This document shows positions 11,880 through 23,107 of a stretch of DNA of 64,000 nucleotides, one piece after another; the stretch's first letter is position 1, and every line of letters begins with the position of its first letter. The translations under genes were made by a program, and so were the position numbers. The notes under the pieces are model-generated. The model was not told where the DNA came from. It saw only the letters and a program-made list of their open reading frames with translations, and did no database searches. This DNA comes from Caprella mutica. Lineage: Eukaryota; Arthropoda; Malacostraca; Amphipoda; Caprellidae. The DNA lies in contig CANNZV010000121.1 in NCBI GenBank assembly GCA_947561585.1, positions 124,001 to 188,000 on the forward strand. The letters run 5' to 3'.

Positions 11880-12830
11880 TTTAGCGTATTGCAACCTGTT
11901 GTTTCTGGCACCACAATTAGACACAAACCAAGCGACTTTCCTGGTTTTGTTCTGTGCGTAGTTGACGGGCTGTTCTACCTGCTTGATGAGCGGGTCATGG
12001 TACGTCCACCGTTCGTAAGGGGCAACTATGTCGCTGTCGTGTCGGTAGGTAGCGGTCCAATTGAACACTTCGGGGTGTGTAAAATGTTGTGTATGGAGAG
12101 GACATTCTAACATGTACATAATCCAGATCTGGTTTGGATCGCGAGGAATCTGCGGCATGCTGAAATGGTCTTTGAAAACTATAGCATCGGCACTGGCTAT
12201 CTCAGAGCGAGACCCAGTGAGAACGCAGGTGTCTACGGGACATTTCAGCTTGAGAAACTGGCCCCGACCTGCCTTTAACCCCCAGGAACTCATACCGTTG
12301 TACATGAGGATTTTCTTAAGGTCCATGGCTTTATCGGCATCTCCGACATCAGGATGTTCCACATCTTGAGGGGGTGGCGGAGGCGGTTTGAACATCAGTT
12401 GTTCTTCTATTCTGTCTGTGTCACTTTCTGACGGCCACAGCATTAATTTACGTTCAGAGCCGTCTGTAAGGGCCTCAGGTAACCGTTTTCCATCTTTCAT
12501 GTACCATGGACGTTCATGAGGAAGTATTTTGGAGTGATTGGAAGGAAGGGGCGGAGTGGGGGCTCTATCAACAATCAACCTTTGGGCCAACTCATCCTCC
12601 TCCTCCTTAACGTTGTAGTCTCTATCCTTATCCGACCCCTTGTCGCTCAGCTTGTTGGACCCCACATCATTCTGAATCACAAGAACCGGTCGGTCCCCGT
12701 AGCTGGAAGGCCGTCTCGCACCCGTGAAGACTACGGTTCTTGGCGGAGAATTGACCAGAACCAGAAGAAGGGAACAGCTGGCCACACCACTGAAGTACAA
12801 GAATGCTCTTCGGAGAGACACCCTCGGCAT
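11880..12830 (-). CDS. FucTA: Core alpha-1,3-fucosyltransferase, N-terminal exon
   Basis: Encodes residues 1-317 of a Golgi type II membrane protein that, by family knowledge, adds fucose in alpha-1,3 linkage to the innermost GlcNAc of N-glycans. That linkage makes the HRP epitope in insects. Visible parts: a short basic cytoplasmic tail and a membrane anchor at about residues 9-26 (AFLYFSGVASCSLLLVLV), then an acidic/proline-rich stem with a six-proline run (149-154). The catalytic domain starts at KKILMYNG (172-179), followed by WIMYMLECPLHTQHF (236-250), FNWTATYRHDSDI (256-268) and VAWFVSNCGARNNR (299-312). NxS/T sites lie at N98, N257 and N294. I chose the ATG at 12830 because an in-frame TAG lies 18 nt further upstream, with only a TTG between. 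The donor AAA|GTAAGT at 11880 leads in phase to the 11131 exon. Confidence 0.93.
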
Positions 12831-12894
12831 TCTGGCGATAACTGGCAACTAGCGGGCGATGACCATTCGTTAGGGCTTTTGAAAACTCATTATA
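12831..12894 (-). promoter_or_regulatory. 5' UTR of FucTA with two short upstream open frames
   Basis: A strong splice acceptor (a long pyrimidine tract ending TTTCTGCAG) places the 5' edge of this exon at 12894. In the 64 nt before the chosen start there are two upstream ATGs, both in the reading frame of the main gene. ATG AGT TTT CAA AAG CCC TAA runs 12890-12870. ATG GTC ATC GCC CGC TAG runs 12866-12849. Upstream open frames of this kind usually lower translation of the main frame; that effect here is inference. The upstream non-coding exon and the promoter were not located. Confidence 0.6.
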
Positions 12895-13218
12895 CTGCAG
12901 AAAGAGAGAAAAAAAAGAGAACATTAGATATTAAAAAAAATGAAATAAAAAATAATTCACCAGATTAAATACACGCATTAAATAATAAACTATAATATTC
13001 AAGTATTGTAGCACATCCACTTATAATAATCAGTTGCAATGGGAATGATATCAATCAACAACTTTCATGGCGTTTTATTTTTCAGATTTTTTATACGATC
13101 AGTTTATACATAAAGAATGAATAATGTCGTTATAATATATCTGGATTTACAGATAGATATTTTATCCATTCTAACATCACAGCTGAGAAACTAAGACATC
13201 AGCTGTTACTTTATTAGT
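12895..13218 (-). other. Upstream intron sequence of FucTA
   Basis: Lies 5' of the acceptor at 12895 and is therefore probably intronic. AT-rich; no exon recognised. Confidence 0.45.
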
Positions 13219-13383
13219 AGAGTAAGTTCCTCGTTATCGGACTACTCCACAATTACGATAAGGAAAAGTATGCAATAAAAAATATATAATTTCTGTATGC
13301 ATCATGGACACGAATTAACATATCATATACCATTTCCGTATGATTGAAAACATGGAACAGTCCGATAACTCGGAACTTACCCG
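13219..13383. mobile_element. Palindromic MITE, GGGTAAGTTC family
   Basis: The left arm GAGTAAGTTCCTCGTTATCG and right arm CCGATAACTCGGAACTTACC are inverted. The centre ATGCATCATGGACACGAATT is a shortened form of the family core. Confidence 0.7.
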
Positions 13384-14120
13384 ATATCAACTGACACCAT
13401 CACATTCCAGGAAATGTTTTCACTTTGAACTATTTTACTCTGTCATAAACTAGGCTAACAGTATTAATCTACATATAACAAATTAAAACATTCCAGCCTA
13501 TTTTAGAGTAGTTAAGTGCAGGATAAAAGTTAACCAACACTGTAGACAGAGGACTCTTAATAAACTTGAAATGCGACGCACCAATTTCTAGACCGACAAA
13601 TTTCCGAGGAAGAGGGATGGGGGAGGGTAATTCCCCAGGGAAAGAAGGGGTCATTCGGGGGTTTCAGAAGGCCGGGGGTTTGATACTGGATGTTGCCTGA
13701 GTTTCTATTGATTGTAAATGCCTTTAGAAGCATCACCTTTAAACCTCGAGGCTGCTTCAAAATCATAATTAATTATCGAGTAGATTGGACAGAAGATGTG
13801 AAGTGGGTAGTAGATTTAAACATATATTATATAAATACATTATATATAGGGATTAAACAGGGAAAAACTGCTTGTAGAGAAATACGTTGTTTAGCAACAC
13901 TTTAAAAGTGAACGGTAAATACCGAATATCTTTTGATTGTTGAAACAATTCACTTTAGATTAAGATAAGTAGTTTATTATCGAATGAGTCTGAACAAAGT
14001 ATACTTTGTTTAATTCAGACAAAGGAAAATGTGATGGAATGGAAGAAAGAAAGTTAGAAAACTAACAATGGGTTCTGATATCACGTACAAATAGTTAGTT
14101 GCTACCGTCTCAAAAGAAAT
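13384..14120. other. Unassigned DNA with a GC-richer patch
   Basis: A GC-richer patch at about 13560-13690 contains short open frames on both strands, but none resembles a known protein and no splice-site pair frames it. The rest is AT-rich. Confidence 0.35.
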
Positions 14121-14848
14121 GCATCTTATAGCGACCAGAGAATGTAATACACCTCTTATAGCGACCAGAGAATGTAGATACACCTCTTATAGCGACCAGA
14201 GAATGTAGATACACCTCTTATAGCGACCAGAGAATGTAGATACACCTCTTATAGCGACCAGAGAATGTAGATACACCTCTTATAGCGACCAGAGAATGTA
14301 GATACACCTCTTATAGCGACCAGAGAATGTAGATACACCTCTTATAGCGACCAGAGAATGTAGATACACCTCTTATAGCGACCAGAGAATGTAGATACAC
14401 CTCTTATAGCGACCAGAGAATGTAGATACACCTCTTATAGCGACCAGAGAATGTAGATACACCTCTTATAGCGACCAGAGAATGTAGATACACCTCTTAT
14501 TGCGACCAGAGAATGTAGATACACCTCTTATAGCGACCAGAGAATGTAGATACACCTCTTATAGCGACCAGAGAATGTAGATACACCTCTTATAGCGACC
14601 AGAGAATGTAGATACACCTCTTATTGCGACCAGAGAATGTAGATACACCTCTTATAGCGACCAGAGAATGTAGATACACCTCTTATAGCGACCAGAAAAT
14701 GTAGATACACCTCTTATAGCGACCAGAGAATGTAGATACACCTCTTATAGCGACCAGAGAATGTAGATACACCTCTTATAGCGACCAGAGAATGTAGATA
14801 CACCTCTTATAGCGACCAGAGAATGTAGATACACCTCTTATAGCGACC
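14121..14848. repeat. Minisatellite, 31-bp unit, about 23 copies
   Basis: Tandem units of CACCTCTTATAGCGACCAGA followed by GAATGTAGATA. It is very homogeneous (rare TTGCGACC and GAAAATG variants), suggesting recent amplification or gene conversion. Confidence 0.93.
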
Positions 14849-16237
14849 AACAATCCACCGACTTTTTATATACATTTTTTATATATTTTTATCCATGATA
14901 ATTAAGAAAAATAAGAGAAATAGGAAAGTTGTGTCAATAGTGTGTACCTGAGGCAGTAGAGGGTTGATGAGACGTCACGGTTATAGTTATCAAAAATGGA
15001 GCATGGAACGTTAATGAAATTAAATAGAAATAGAAATACAGTGCAAGTAGAGCACTATATAACATATAGGAAATAAAGAGTGAAGCTACTTATATGATCT
15101 ATAGTAAATACATATACTTATAGCTAAATGTATAGCTAGTTGTTAATACACAAATAAGTACAATAATGTAGTTAATACATAGATAACTTCATGTATGATG
15201 ACTTAAATCATACATGTATATTTTTTTGGTATGATCGAAAATGTGGAATTGTCCGATAACTCGGTACTTACCCTAATAGAGTGATCTAATTCCACACATT
15301 GAGTACAGTCCAACAAATAAAATAAAACACTCAAATGTGTCAATTTGGATGGCCCAATAAAATAATGTGAATTATAGACATACTTTAGTTCTTACTATCC
15401 ATAAAAATGAATATGTGAAGCAAAAACAATTTAATAATCAAACATAGGAATATAACAATCATTATTATGAACATTAAATGAATCTATATGAACATATGCT
15501 TTCAAATAAATATTTTTGAGATATTTATATCAAAATGTTACGAACACACAATTGAAATAAAATAAAATTAATTTTCAGTTTTTTTTTCATGAGAATTTCG
15601 TATCAATGCAATAACTTACAAGGAAAGAGGGGGGATCAGAACTGTTGTAATTTGTCACCGGTAAGATGGTGATATAACTTTCAGACTGTGAATAATAAAT
15701 CGGTTATTATATGAGCCATGTGCTGTATACCGAATTAAAGGACCCAGTGTACCGAAAGTTACGGTGCTACTTACCGTAATCTTAATGTACGGTACAGTTA
15801 CGGGAAACGTAACCATGTACGTTACCGCATGTAACAGTTTAGGGACAGTAGTTATGAATATTTTATATACATAACGCCTTTATTTTTTATTATATACTGA
15901 AGAAATTTATTTATATACATATATTAGATTAAATAGATTTAAAAAAGCTGATTTGTTAGATTAATGATTATGTACTAATATTGTTTAATAAAACGTAACA
16001 TTAATACTAATTTATATTAATGTTAAAAAGAAACGGTTTTCTATAAATTAATTTCCATTTAATTGATGTATTTACTACAATAAGTTCAATTAAAGATAAT
16101 ATAAACATTTATTAACACTTATAGGGGTACCGATACATTATAGTCATAAGATGGCTTATCTAACTCATATAGAGATAAGAGATAAGCGCTATCAGACCAG
16201 AGTGTACTTTCAACATATGTGCAGTTAATTGTTATTA
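14849..16237. other. Unassigned AT-rich DNA
   Basis: Contains a MITE half at 15229-15275 (listed separately) and a short stretch at 15740-15840 where TTACGGT/ACCGTAA motifs recur in both orientations. No gene recognised. Confidence 0.4.
15229..15275. mobile_element. Right half of the GGGTAAGTTC MITE
   Basis: Reads ATGATCGAAAATGTGGAATT, then GTCCGATAACTCGGTACTTA, then CCCTA. It matches the right arm of complete copies; no left arm is present. Confidence 0.6.
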
Positions 16238-16512
16238 CCGATACCAACACCATCCACAGATACCAACACCATCCACAGATACCAACACCATCCACAGATG
16301 CCAACACCATCCACAAATACCAACACCATCCACAGACACCAACACCATCTACAGATACCAACACCATCTACAGATACCAACACCATCTACAGATACCAAC
16401 ACCATCTACAGATACCAACACCATCCACAGACACCAACACCATCTACAGATACCAACACCATCCACAGACACCAACACCATCTACAGACACCAACACCAT
16501 CTACAGATACTC
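16238..16512. repeat. Minisatellite, 19-bp unit
   Basis: About 14 units of GATACCAACACCATCCACA with T/C variants. Because 19 is not a multiple of 3 and the unit lacks stops in most frames, long repetitive open frames (Gln/His/Pro/Thr-rich) appear on both strands. I regard these as non-coding. Confidence 0.9.
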
Positions 16513-16554
16513 CTTTGTCTTCAACCCAATAATAATTTAATTGATTTTAATAAG

Positions 16555-16598
16555 TGCGGTAAATATAGAGTGTCGGTAATTGAGTAGAACCCCAAACT
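16555..16598. mobile_element. Half copy of a second MITE family (GTGTCGGTAATTGAGT)
   Basis: Contains AGAGTGTCGGTAATTGAGTA followed by GAACCCC, matching the right end of the palindromic element at 30236-30354. No matching left arm is seen. Confidence 0.45.
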
Positions 16599-17571
16599 AA
16601 AGGGGAATAATACTTTTCAAATAAAATAATAAATGAACATTCAATGAATAAATACGTTATTCTTTCAAAGTCAGATAAACATTAAAATTTAAATGAAATT
16701 GGTAAATATAATTGGACAAAAAGAACAATTTAAATTAAATTTGGTGAAATTAACTATTCATATAAAATTTAAATTTAATTTGGTGAAATGAAAATCGGTT
16801 AATGTAATTGGATGAAATTGCATTTAAATACTAAATACATATACAGCCATTAATGACTCAGATATTCATGTCACTTGGCAGTATAGATGCGTGCTACATC
16901 TTTACTAATTATTTTAGGATGCAGGGCCTCTATAATAATGCATATGGTTTAATATCCATATGCAGTGTGTGACTGTGCATCCTGTTTTCAGTTTAGAAAT
17001 CACCATATATAATTACTATATCCTCTAAACAGAAAAAAAAACACGAGATAATAACATATACCAAGATTGTCTATAATAAATTAATTCATTAAGGTTCATA
17101 TCTCTGATGTCAAAAGGAAAAAATTAAGTACAAGGGACTGAAGAAGCAGTCAGAAAAGAAAGTAGCCTCATGAAATTTTTTCTATCTAACACCTAAGAAA
17201 AACGTTTTTATTTTCAGTATATATTAATAATCAAAGTATCTCTTTGTGAAAGACAAATCAATTCTAGCTAATAATCGAGCAACAAGATATCTATCCAAAC
17301 ATATTTAGAATTAGTATACCATCATAGGTACCAGGTACTGAATTTTATCATCAGATGGTACGGTCACCCTCTATATTTCCCTAATAATTTAGGGTAAGAG
17401 CTGACCATAGGGATAAAGAGGAGAAAATTACCCCATAACCATCCATTTGTTACGAAAATAATCCTGTCAGCAGAAGACAGGGAAAAATTTAATATCTCCT
17501 GACACATGGCAAGTTATTTGCGTCATATCTTATCTTTGAATGGCACTATGTGAGATATATTGGCTAATATG
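16599..17571. other. Unassigned AT-rich DNA with dispersed repeat R2
   Basis: AT-rich. R2 copy 1 lies at 17096-17182. No gene recognised. Confidence 0.4.
17096..17182 (+). repeat. Dispersed repeat R2 (copy 1)
   Basis: Shares ATACAAGGGACTGAAGAAGC (here AGTACAAGGG...), AGTCAGAAAAGAAAGTAGCC and a preceding TGTCAAAAGGAA with copies near 18.7 and 29.3 kb, and with a probable inverted copy at 52141-52200. Possibly a SINE or a fragment of a larger element. Confidence 0.5.
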
Positions 17572-17637
17572 TCTAACATCTTAGAAGATGTTACAGTCTA
17601 ACATCTTAGAAGATGTTACAGTCTAACATCTTAGAAG
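17572..17637. repeat. Short hairpin-forming tandem repeat, three units
   Basis: Units of about 25 bp containing AACATCTTAGAAGATGTT, a near-perfect palindrome, repeated in tandem. Confidence 0.7.
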
Positions 17638-17816
17638 GTACAACAGAACATACAGAGGATATATTTCAATTGAAGTAATTAGTAGTGTTAAACTCAACTG
17701 CATTTAATTGATTAATTATCACCAAGACTCATCTTCACTGCAGGAATTTGTTGTTAGTGTGCAGTTACAGCTTATGCACTTCTACAAATTATTATTCGTA
17801 GTGAAGATATCAAAGG

Positions 17817-17993
17817 AGGGTATGTTACGAATTATCGCTCAGTTTCACATCTTCGGTCATAAAGAAAAAACTATATGATATTTTTTTTTATTTTAATTGG
17901 TATCATGGATACCAATTGAAATAAAAAATATTATGTCGTTATTTCTTATATGACCGAAGATGTGAAACTGAGCGATAATTCGTAACTTACTCT
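17817..17993. mobile_element. Palindromic MITE, GGGTAAGTTC family (TTCGGTCAT subfamily)
   Basis: The left arm GGGTATGTTACGAATTATCG and right arm CGATAATTCGTAACTTACTC are inverted, as are CATCTTCGGTCAT and ATGACCGAAGATG. The centre is TTTTAATTGGTATCATGGAT. It belongs with the copy at 34525-34716. Confidence 0.8.
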
Positions 17994-18221
17994 ACATAGC
18001 TATGCCTTGGATGCAATACACAGAAATGTGCGTACTATTCACACATGATAGCTGTGTACCCCCATACTATCAACACAGCATCACCAGATGATAGGCAGAT
18101 AGATGCAGTGACTTAGTTACCTCTGATAGTGGCACATTAGACAGAAGGAGGTTAGGTATCTAATTCAGCCTGTTAAGTTACTACAAAGCAACTTCTGTAC
18201 TTAGGCTTTATTTGCTGCATT

Positions 18222-18490
18222 GTGTGTAGACTGTGTACACACAGTGTGTAGTGTGTGTAGTCTGTGTACACACAGTGTGTAGTGTGTGTAGTCTGTGTAC
18301 ACACAGTGTGTAGTGTGTGTAGACTGTGTACACACAGTGTGTAGACTGTGTGTACACACAGTGTGTAGTCTGTGTACACACGGCGTGTACTGAGTGTAGT
18401 ATGTATATACACAGTGTGTAGCCTGTACACACACAGTGTGTAGCCTGTATACACACACTGTGTATATTGTATACACAGTGTGTGTCATCA
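18222..18490. repeat. TG/CA-rich palindromic minisatellite, about 31-bp unit
   Basis: Repeats of CTGTGTACACACAGTGTGTA with TGTGTAG spacers. Units are internally palindromic (GTGTACAC) and alternate purine and pyrimidine, so Z-DNA or cruciform formation is plausible. Cys/Thr/His-rich open frames on the minus strand are artefacts of the repeat. Confidence 0.88.
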
Positions 18491-18699
18491 CAGAACAAAA
18501 GAATTAAGCGTATAGGAATTATTCACCACATGTCATGTGTATCACACGTTGTCTTCACATACGCTAATATGTGATTCACATACAATAGACACATGCATGC
18601 TAATGTTACTGAAATAGACACACATTATCATAATCAACTAACAGAAAAAGATATACACATTTTTCTAATTAGAGATTTAACGTTTAATTCGACCGTATC

Positions 18700-18800
18700 G
18701 TTGATCATATCACTTGCGTCAAAAGGAATTTAAATACAAGGGACTGGAAGAAGCAGTCAGAAAGGAAAGTGGCTCCACGAACAATGTCACCTGCCACAGT
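18700..18800 (+). repeat. Dispersed repeat R2 (copy 2)
   Basis: Contains ATACAAGGGACTGGAAGAAG, CAGTCAGAAAGGAAAGTGGC and a downstream CCACAGTCAGTGACAATGG that aligns with copy 3 near 29.34 kb. Confidence 0.55.
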
Positions 18801-19170
18801 CAGTGACAATGGACGAATAAATAATGAAAAAAGATCTAGAATCTCCAGTAGCATTACATAGATTGTTATATAGATTCTAATTCTTCTTAGTAATATTGTA
18901 CTCGTATATTCAGATTAAAAATGTATGGATAGTTTTAAATTTTCCTTTCTTTTATTATATTATTTTTAATATATTTCCATTATACCAAAGAAAAGACCCA
19001 AATATTAACTGTATAAATAAATATATTTTAATTAAAAATGAGTTTAATAAAGGAGATGTGTCAAAAAATACTGAATTGATTATAAAAAAAAAAATAATTA
19101 TAAAATATCTATAATAGAAAGATAAATAATATTCCTGTATTAAAACTGATGCCATGAATGTGACGTAAAT
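18801..19170. other. Unassigned AT-rich DNA
   Basis: Lys/Ile/Asn-rich short open frames on both strands reflect the base composition; no gene recognised. Confidence 0.4.
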
Positions 19171-19877
19171 TATTATTTAGAAGATCTTCTTACTTCTAAA
19201 TACTTCTAGACGTTATTTAGAAGATCTTCTTACTTCTAAATACTTTTAGACGTTATTTAGAAGATCCTCTTACTTCTAAATACTTTTAGACGTTATTTAG
19301 AAGATCCTCTTACTTCTAAATACTTTTAGACGTTATTTAGAAGATCCTCTTACTTCTAAATACTTTTAGACTTTATTTAGAAGATCCTCTTACTTCTAAA
19401 TACGTTTAGACGTCATTTAGAAGATCCTCTTACTTTTAAATACTTTTAGAAGTTATTTAGAAGATCCTCTTACTTCTAAATACTTTTAGAAGTTATTTAG
19501 AAGATCCTCTTACTTCTAAATACTTTAAGACGTTAATTAGAATATATTCTTACTTCTAAATACTTTTAGACATTATTTAGGAGATCCTCTTACTTCTAAA
19601 TACTTTTAGACGTTATTTTGAAGATCATCTTACTTCTAAATACTTATAGACGTTAATTAGAAGATCCTCTTACTTCTAAATACTTATAGACGTTAATTAG
19701 AAGATCCTCTTATTTCTAAATACTTATAGACGTTAATTAGAAGATCCTCTTACTTCTAAAGACGTTTAGACGTTATTTAGAAGATCCTCTTACTTCTAAA
19801 TACTTTTAAACGTTATTTAGAAGACCCTCTAACTTCTAAATACTTTTAGAAGTTAATTAGAAGATCCTCTTACTTCT
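19171..19877. repeat. Minisatellite, 40-bp unit, about 17 copies
   Basis: Units contain TTATTTAGAAGATCCTCTTA followed by CTTCTAAATACTTTTAGACG. The AGAAGATCTTCT and TAGAAG...CTTCTA parts are self-complementary, so each unit could form a small hairpin. It is more diverged than most arrays here. Confidence 0.9.
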
Positions 19878-20433
19878 TAATAATAATAAATACATATAAA
19901 AGTGAATGAATCACAAACATCGAAAATACAACTAAAAAATAATTGTATAACATGAATTTTTTTAATGGATTTAAAGTTATTTCATAAATGCTAATTGAAG
20001 ATAAATATGTTTTTCTTTTTAATTTTTGGTGCATAAATGTGGTTTGAAAAAAAACGAATAAATAGATAATAATTTAATGTCGGAACACACAAACATACGA
20101 ACACTATCAATGATGGGCGGAGTGACGAACCTATCTATCCAACCGAATCCGCATATCCTAGTTTCAGCACAATTTTAAATAAAATCCTTTTAAATATATA
20201 ATTGATTAGAAGTAATTTATTTAGATAACTATAGGATTAAATTAACGAGAGAGATTATTTAGCAATTATAAACCCACATAATAAAAAGAATGTGAATTTG
20301 CTAAGACGAAAATTGGAGACATTCGTGTGAAAATATGTATAGCAATTAATTATAATGTGAACTGAATAAGTGATTTCATTAAGATTAATTAAAAACATAA
20401 TGTAAATATTTAACAAAAATGAACACTATACAA
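19878..20433. other. Unassigned AT-rich DNA
   Basis: No gene or repeat identified. Confidence 0.4.
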
Positions 20434-20570
20434 ACTCTGTCATTTTTACTAAATTTATATACTCTATGTTATATAATATCATTATTTAATTAATACTTTG
20501 GTTAAATCTGAGGACACGAACCAGAAGTGTGGATAGTTAAATTACACAAATATTGATACTGTTGAGAACA
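20434..20570 (+). repeat. Dispersed repeat R1 (copy b), directly joined to a minisatellite
   Basis: Contains ACTAAATTTATATACTCTAT, TTGGTTAAATCTGAGGACAC, GAACCAGAAGTGTGGATAG and TTAAATTACACAAATATTGA. It runs straight into the 55-bp tandem array, whose first unit begins within the R1 tail. Confidence 0.7.
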
Positions 20571-20935
20571 CGTTATTCTTAACGGGCAAGTACACTAGTT
20601 ACAAATATGGATACTATTGAGAACACGTTATTCTTAACGGGCAAGTACACTAGTTACAACTATTGATACTATTGAGAACACGTTATTCTTAACGGGTAAG
20701 TACACTAGTTATAAATATGGATACTATTGAGAACACGTTATTCTTAACGGGCAAGTACACTAGTTACAAATATTGATACTATTGAGAACACGTTATTCTT
20801 AACGGGCAAGTACACTAGTTACAAATATGGATACTATTGAGAACACGTTATTCTTAACGGGCAAGTACACTAGTTACAAATATTGATACTATTGAGAACA
20901 CGTTATTCTTAACGGGCAAGTACCTCAGTTTCAAT
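20571..20935. repeat. Minisatellite, 55-bp unit, about 7 copies
   Basis: Units contain GATACTATTGAGAACACGTT, ATTCTTAACGGGCAAGTACA and CTAGTTACAAATATT. It is related to the 51-bp array at 59749-60834 and to the two units at 245-345. Confidence 0.92.
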
Positions 20936-21129
20936 AAATACTTACTATGAAAAAAGTAAAGTTAAGGATTTACAAGATATTAATCTGTAACACAATAATT
21001 AGTTGCTTTATTTACTTATCAACAAAACGGAAACGAAAACAGATTAGAAATCGTGTGTCAAGAAGACATTATATTAATTCTAAATAGTATATAGTAAGTT
21101 GGAATTAATACATATAAATAATATATATC

Positions 21130-21178
21130 ATTTTCTTATAAGTCCGAAGATGTGGAACTGTCTTATAATTCGGAACAC
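21130..21178. mobile_element. Right-arm fragment of the GGGTAAGTTC MITE
   Basis: Reads TTTTCTTATAAGTCCGAAGA, then TGTGGAACTGTC, then TTATAATTCGGAAC. Only one arm is present. Confidence 0.45.
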
Positions 21179-21592
21179 ACGGCAGCGGTTACAAAGTAGT
21201 TCACTAATCCGTGAAATAGGACTACGTCATGGTTCAGATCGTAAATTTTACACTACAAATAAAAAGGCCATTATGATAATAAATTGAATATAAAATCTTC
21301 CTTATGGAAAATAAAATAGAAAATAACTTCAGTAGAATAAAAATCTAGATTTCTGTCTAATTGAAAATGAATAAAAGATGGGAATAAATATTTTTCTCAC
21401 AAAGTGAATTATTTAACTTCGAGTCACCGTTTTAAGAATCTTTTAGATGCTTTTCTGGTTCTTTTTGACGCCTATCACTTCAAAAAGGAAATAAGTAGAT
21501 AAAAACTATAAATAGATACAAATGCTTAAATGCTATCAAATCAGCGTGAATATTACTAATAAAGCATATAGAAACATACAGAAGAGTATGTA
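21179..21592. other. Unassigned AT-rich DNA
   Basis: No gene or repeat identified. Confidence 0.4.
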
Positions 21593-22797
21593 ACTAAATA
21601 GTTTAGCTATGGTTACATTTGACCGAATAGTTTAGTTATGGTTACATTTGACCAAATGGTTTAGTTATGGTTACATATGACCAAATGGTTTAGTTATGGT
21701 TACATTTGACCAAATGGTTTAGTTATGGTTACATTTGACCAAATAGTTTAGTTATGGTTACATATGACCAAATGGTTTAGTTATGGTTACATTTGACCAA
21801 ATGGTTTAGTTATGGTTACATTTGACCAAATGGTTTAGTTATGGTTACATTTGACCAAATGGTTTAGTTATGGTTACATTTGACCAAATAGTTTAGTTAT
21901 GGTTACATATGACCAAATGGTTTAGTTATGGTTACATTTGACCAAATGGTTTAGTTATGGTTACATTTGACCAAATGGTTTAGTTATGGTTACATTTGAC
22001 CAAATAGTTTAGTTATGGTTACATTTGACCAAATGGTTTAGTTATGGTTACATTTGACCAAATGGTTTAGTTATGGTTACATTTGACCAAATGGTTTAGT
22101 TATGGTTACATTTGACCAAATAGTTTAGTTATGGTTACATTTGACCAAATGGTTTAGTTATGGTTACATTTGACCAAATGGTTTAGTTATGGTTACATTT
22201 GACCAAATGGTTTAGTTATGGTTACATTTGACCAAATGGTTTAGTTATGGTTACATTTGACCAAATGGTTTAGTTATGGTTACATTTGACCAAATGGTTT
22301 AGTTATGGTTACATTTGACCAAATGGTTTAGTTATGGTTACATTTGACCAAATGGTTTAGTTATGGTTACATTTGACCAAATAGTTTAGTTATGGTTACA
22401 TTTGACCAAATGGTTTAGCTATGGTTACATTTGACCAAGTGGTTTAGCTATGGTTACATTTGACCAAGTGGTTTAGTTATGGTTACATTTGACCAAGTGG
22501 TTTAGTTATGGTTACATTTGACCAAATGGTTTAGTTATGGTTACATTTGACCAAATGGTTTAGCTATGGTTACATTTGACCAAGTGGTTTAGTTATGGTT
22601 ACATTTGACCAAGTGGTTTAGTTATGGTTACATTTGACCAAATGGTTTAGTTATGGTTACATTTGACCAAATGGTTTAGTTATGGTTACATTTGACCAAA
22701 TAGTTTAGTTATGGTTACATTTGACCAAATGGTTTAGTTATGGTTACATTTGACCAAATGGTTTAGTTATGGTTACATTTGACCAAATGGTTTAGTT
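21593..22797. repeat. Minisatellite, 29-bp unit, about 41 copies
   Basis: Units of ATGGTTTAGTTATGGTTACA followed by TTTGACCAA. Variant units (CAAATAG, CAAGTGG, TAGCTATGG, CATATGACC) occur in clusters. Confidence 0.94.
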
Positions 22798-23107
22798 ACC
22801 GGTTCATGTTAGAATGTTTTTTGTAAAATAGTTCACAGACTAAACTAATAACAACAACTACCTTCTCCATGTATGTTTTCATTAGGTTCACAGTACCAAT
22901 TGGAAAATACAAATTTCATCATTCAGATTTACACACTTTCAATGAAAATTCTATGAAAATAAAATAGTTGACTAACAACTGTGATGATTATAGCAGTGAT
23001 TCTATTCAACACAGGTGTGCACTGGTAACTCAACAATGAAGAGAAAATTAGTCATAAACTATCTACCAGTGAAGATGATACATTGTCATCAAAAAGAAAA
23101 TATAAGA
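22798..23107. other. Unassigned spacer
   Basis: Non-repetitive AT-rich sequence between two arrays; nothing recognised. Confidence 0.4.

Noticed and set aside
12846..12848. TTG at 12848 as the FucTA start
   Set aside because: An in-frame TAG sits immediately before it and a proper ATG with the membrane anchor in phase is 18 nt downstream.
11889..12968. Plus-strand open frames opposite FucTA
   Set aside because: They are antisense shadows of a GC-rich, well-supported minus-strand exon with splice sites and family motifs.
14121..14848. CRISPR-like array
   Set aside because: Units are contiguous with no unique spacers, the genome is eukaryotic (spliced genes, LINE, nuclear tRNA), and no cas genes are present. 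The same applies to all other arrays here.
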